64,000 nucleotides of DNA from an uncultured Alphaproteobacteria bacterium (lineage in GTDB: Bacteria; Pseudomonadota; Alphaproteobacteria; HIMB59; GCA-002718135). Positions 61,393 to 64,000 of the stretch are shown here, in pieces (within the stretch, counting starts at the first letter, position 1; each line of letters opens with the position of its first letter). Location: assembly GCA_902619055.1 (NCBI GenBank), contig CACNCW010000001.1:1-64000 (forward strand). The letters run 5' to 3'. The notes under the pieces are model-generated. The model was given only the letters and a program-made list of their open reading frames with translations. It ran no database searches and was not told the DNA's origin. The translations under genes and the position numbers were made by a program.

Positions 61393-64000
61393 TTAATTAG
61401 AAATTTTTTTCTTATACCAATTCTTCATGTTTTCTCTAAACATTAAAGCAGATGGTGTAACAACTAATGTTAGAAATGTTGCAAAGAGAAGTCCAAATAC
61501 TATAGCTGTTGATAATTGAACCCACCACTGAGTGTCAGGTGACCCTCTTGTTATTTCTCTAGATATAAAGTCAACATTTGTCATTGTTACCATAGGTAAT
61601 AAGCCTAGTACTGTTGTAGTTGTTGTAAGTAAAACTGGTCTCAGTCTCTGTGCTCCTGTTTTGATAATAGCTTCTCTAATATTTGATGTTTTAGTCTTTA
61701 AAAAATCAAATGTATCAATTAATATAATATTATTATTTACCACTATTCCGGCTAGAGCAATAACTCCAACTCCTGACATAACAATACCAAATGGCTGTGC
61801 TGTCACCATTAAACCTATAAATACACCAGCTGTGGACATTACTACTGCAAAAAGAATTAAGAATGCACTATAAAAGCTATTAAACTGCAAAAGAAGTATC
61901 ATTAGCATTAAAAATAAAGCTACACCAAAAGCTCCTGTTAAAAACTCTTGAGCTTCTTTTTGGTCTTCGTTTTCTCCAATAAGTTCTGCCCTTACTTTAT
62001 TATCTAATTCATAACGTGGTAAATCTAATGTTCTTCCTCTCCAAGACGGAGCAGTATCTGAAATTCCTAATACGTACTCAAGTTCTTTTACTTTTCCATC
62101 CGGATAAGTTCCAGGCTCTACATCTGCCTGAATATTTATAGCATTTTTTGAGTCTACTCTAATTATATTTCCTGTTCTACTATTTGGAACAATTTCCACA
62201 AAATTGGATATTGGAACTAAACCATTTGAAGTAGTTACTCTTAAGTTATCAATTCTATCTAATGTTCTTCCTTCGTTTGGATAACGCAGATAAAGTGGTA
62301 TACTTTCATTACTATCATCAGGTCTATATTCGCCAAGTTTAAGACCATTTGTTGCAAGTTTAATCACATTACCAATTGATGTAATGTTAGCTCCAAATTT
62401 AGATGCTTGTTTTCTATCTACATTAATTTCCCATTCAATCCCAGGTGCTGGTAAATTATCTTCAACATTCATTAAATTTGGATAACTATCCATAAATTTT
62501 TTAAGCTTAATTCCTTCAGCAATTAAAAGTTGTTTGTTATCACTTGTTAATTTAATGTTAATTGGTTTACCTTCACCAGGACCACCTTGTTGTTCTCTTG
62601 ATTCTACTTTGATTCCATTTATACTTTTTGTGGCTTCCAAAATTTCTGCTAGAATTACTTTAGATTTTCTTCTTTTATCCCAATCTGTATATTCTAAACT
62701 TATTGATCCTATAAAGTCTTCTGATGCCTCTGATTGTTCACTTACATTTCCACTTAAAGAATAAATATTTTTAAATTCTTGTCTTTCCGATTGAAGCTTT
62801 AAAATAATATTCTCGACTCTTGATACATAATCTTTTTTTTCTTCAACTGAGAGATTACCTCTTGCAAAAACTACGATTTTTGCGAGATCTGGCTCAACAT
62901 CAGGGAAAAATTCTACACCTTCTCCAACTTTAGTATAGGTGTAGTTTACAGCAATTAAAATTACTAAAGCACTAATCATCACCTTTAAAGGATGAAATAA
63001 TAAGAAGTTTAAAACTTTTGCATAAAATCCAACAAAACCAGTTACGTTTAAAACAGGTTCATTTGATTCTGAAGATAAGATTTTTGCATTTTTAGAAACT
63101 AATTTATCTGTAGAATTTACATTTTCTGAAATTTTATAAACTCTTGGTATAATTCTAATAAATACAAATATAAATAAAGCAAAGCTGAGTAAATATTTTC
63201 CAATTGTTATAAATAAACTAAATCTTTCAAGATTTAATAATCCAAATCCATAAGATAATAGATTGTAAAAAATTAATGATATTAGTAATGGTACAATAAA
63301 TTGTAAAAGTATTCTTGAAACAGTATTTAAAATAGATCCTAAAACTGGGACAAACAGTAATGCCATAAACAAAGAAGAAATAAGAACACATATAAGTGTT
63401 ATTGGTAAATATTTCATAAATTCACCAGCTATACCAGGCCAGAATATTAAAGGTAAAAAGGCTGCCAGGGTAGTTGCAGTCGATGATATAATTGGTAGTG
63501 ACATTTTTTTTGATGCATTTGCGAAAGCATCTTTTACACCAAGTCCTTCTTTCATTTTTCTATCTGCATATTCAACAACAACAATTGCTCCATCGACTAA
63601 TAGTCCTACAGATAAAATTAGAGCAAATAATACAACTATATTAATAGTAAAACCCATTACAGAAAGAGCTAATAAACCTGATAAAAACGATCCTGGAATA
63701 GATACACCAACTAATAAACCAGATCTAACACCTAAAGCTCCTAAAATAATAATTAAAACAAGGATTATAGCTGCTATGACGTTATTTTGCAGACTATTTA
63801 ACATAGTTTTAATTCCTTTTGATTGATCATTTCCAAAAGAGATTTCAACATTTTCCGGAAAACTTTTAGCAGTAACTGCAGTTATTCTTTTTACTTCTTC
63901 AATAGTATTGATAATATTTTCACCAATTCTTTTGGAAACATCAATAGTTATTGAATTAGATCCATTTACATTTGCGTAAGATTGCCTATCTTCGAATGTT
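61393..64000 (-). CDS. RND-family efflux transporter permease, 5'-truncated by window edge
   Basis: Inner-membrane proton-driven pump of the HAE1/AcrB type. The frame stays open to base 64000 (visible N-terminal part includes SYANVNGSNSITIDVSKRIG and the periplasmic segment before MLNSLQNNV), so the true start lies outside. Helix 4 reads ILSVGLLVDGAIVVVEYADR: AcrB has two aspartates (VDDAIV) where this has Asp-Gly. Porter-domain blocks (EQQGGPGEGKPINIKL, VDRKQASKFGANI) and the second transmembrane half (VALAGIVVNNNIILIDTFD, QRLRPVLLTTTTTVLGLLPM) are intact. The C-terminus is complete at 61393. Substrate unknown. Confidence 0.93.
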   Translation of the reverse strand, partial: TFEDRQSYANVNGSNSITIDVSKRIGENIINTIEEVKRITAVTAKSFPENVEISFGNDQSKGIKTMLNSLQNNVIAAIILVLIIILGALGVRSGLLVGVSIPGSFLSGLLALSVMGFTINIVVLFALILSVGLLVDGAIVVVEYADRKMKEGLGVKDAFANASKKMSLPIISSTATTLAAFLPLIFWPGIAGEFMKYLPITLICVLISSLFMALLFVPVLGSILNTVSRILLQFIVPLLISLIFYNLLSYGFGLLNLERFSLFITIGKYLLSFALFIFVFIRIIPRVYKISENVNSTDKLVSKNAKILSSESNEPVLNVTGFVGFYAKVLNFLLFHPLKVMISALVILIAVNYTYTKVGEGVEFFPDVEPDLAKIVVFARGNLSVEEKKDYVSRVENIILKLQSERQEFKNIYSLSGNVSEQSEASEDFIGSISLEYTDWDKRRKSKVILAEILEATKSINGIKVESREQQGGPGEGKPINIKLTSDNKQLLIAEGIKLKKFMDSYPNLMNVEDNLPAPGIEWEINVDRKQASKFGANITSIGNVIKLATNGLKLGEYRPDDSNESIPLYLRYPNEGRTLDRIDNLRVTTSNGLVPISNFVEIVPNSRTGNIIRVDSKNAINIQADVEPGTYPDGKVKELEYVLGISDTAPSWRGRTLDLPRYELDNKVRAELIGENEDQKEAQEFLTGAFGVALFLMLMILLLQFNSFYSAFLILFAVVMSTAGVFIGLMVTAQPFGIVMSGVGVIALAGIVVNNNIILIDTFDFLKTKTSNIREAIIKTGAQRLRPVLLTTTTTVLGLLPMVTMTNVDFISREITRGSPDTQWWVQLSTAIVFGLLFATFLTLVVTPSALMFRENMKNWYKKKISN

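Noticed and set aside
61532..61873. 113-codon plus-strand frame inside the RND pump gene
   Set aside because: Antisense to conserved transmembrane segments; no start signal or family match.
1..64000. CRISPR arrays, insertion sequences, prophage, integrase or attachment sites next to the tRNA-Leu gene
   Set aside because: No spaced direct repeats, transposase, integrase or phage genes were seen on reading the window; the tRNA is flanked by ordinary genes.

Overview
The window is a gene-dense, strongly A+T-rich chromosomal segment that reads like a streamlined marine alphaproteobacterium of the SAR11/Pelagibacterales or HIMB59/AEGEAN-169 type. Supporting signs are very short or overlapping intergenic distances, TTG and GTG starts at gene overlaps, a GAAC-N7-GAAC SOS box before recA (the alphaproteobacterial LexA pattern), a DksA with a single zinc-finger cysteine, a DUF3553 protein, a GluRS2-type gltX, and catabolism aimed at methylated marine osmolytes. 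The lineage assignment is inference from gene content. I saw no insertion sequence, prophage, CRISPR array or rRNA operon.

Bases 1-9593 hold a 5'-truncated aldehyde dehydrogenase, a gamma-butyrobetaine-hydroxylase-like Fe(II)/2-oxoglutarate oxygenase, a DMT transporter, an MmgE/PrpD protein paired with an HTD2-like dehydratase, a GMC oxidoreductase, a second aldehyde dehydrogenase and an atypical crotonase. Bases 8802-18347 are a tight minus-strand block: crotonase, OsmC, a DMSP-demethylase (DmdA)-like protein, a transthyretin/HIUase-like protein with an altered C-terminus, a TPP-dependent lyase/decarboxylase, an FMN 2-hydroxy-acid dehydrogenase, a second GcvT-family protein, a homocysteine S-methyltransferase, then a stem-loop and a Tat-exported solute-binding protein. 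The matching permeases and fused double ATPase diverge on the plus strand (18549-22064) and continue into a small unknown gene, an SDR and a second GMC oxidoreductase. Together this looks like uptake and oxidative plus demethylating breakdown of an onium compound (sulfonium or quaternary ammonium).

Bases 24754-30378 hold a 59-residue unknown gene, an ScfR-type regulator with TTTGTAAA-like sites over its own start, and a carnitine-to-glycine-betaine set (carnitine dehydrogenase, BKACE cleavage enzyme, thioesterase), followed by an HD-domain protein resembling the mixed-valent diiron oxygenases PhnZ/TmpB. Bases 30407-38858 form a polyamine unit: agmatine deiminase and N-carbamoylputrescine amidase, a PotFGHI-type ABC transporter, a PuuA-like ligase and a PuuB-like oxidase.

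From 38859 onward the content is mostly housekeeping: tsaC, an orphan ParA, glmU, class II DAHP synthase, nadE, gltX, cimA, trmJ, rpsD, a RarD transporter, the grxD-bolA pair, purB, map, a CinA-like protein, tRNA-Leu(UAA), nadK, moaA, DUF3553, dksA, recA with SOS box and terminator, alaS, icd, a LOG-family protein and a truncated RND efflux pump at the right edge.
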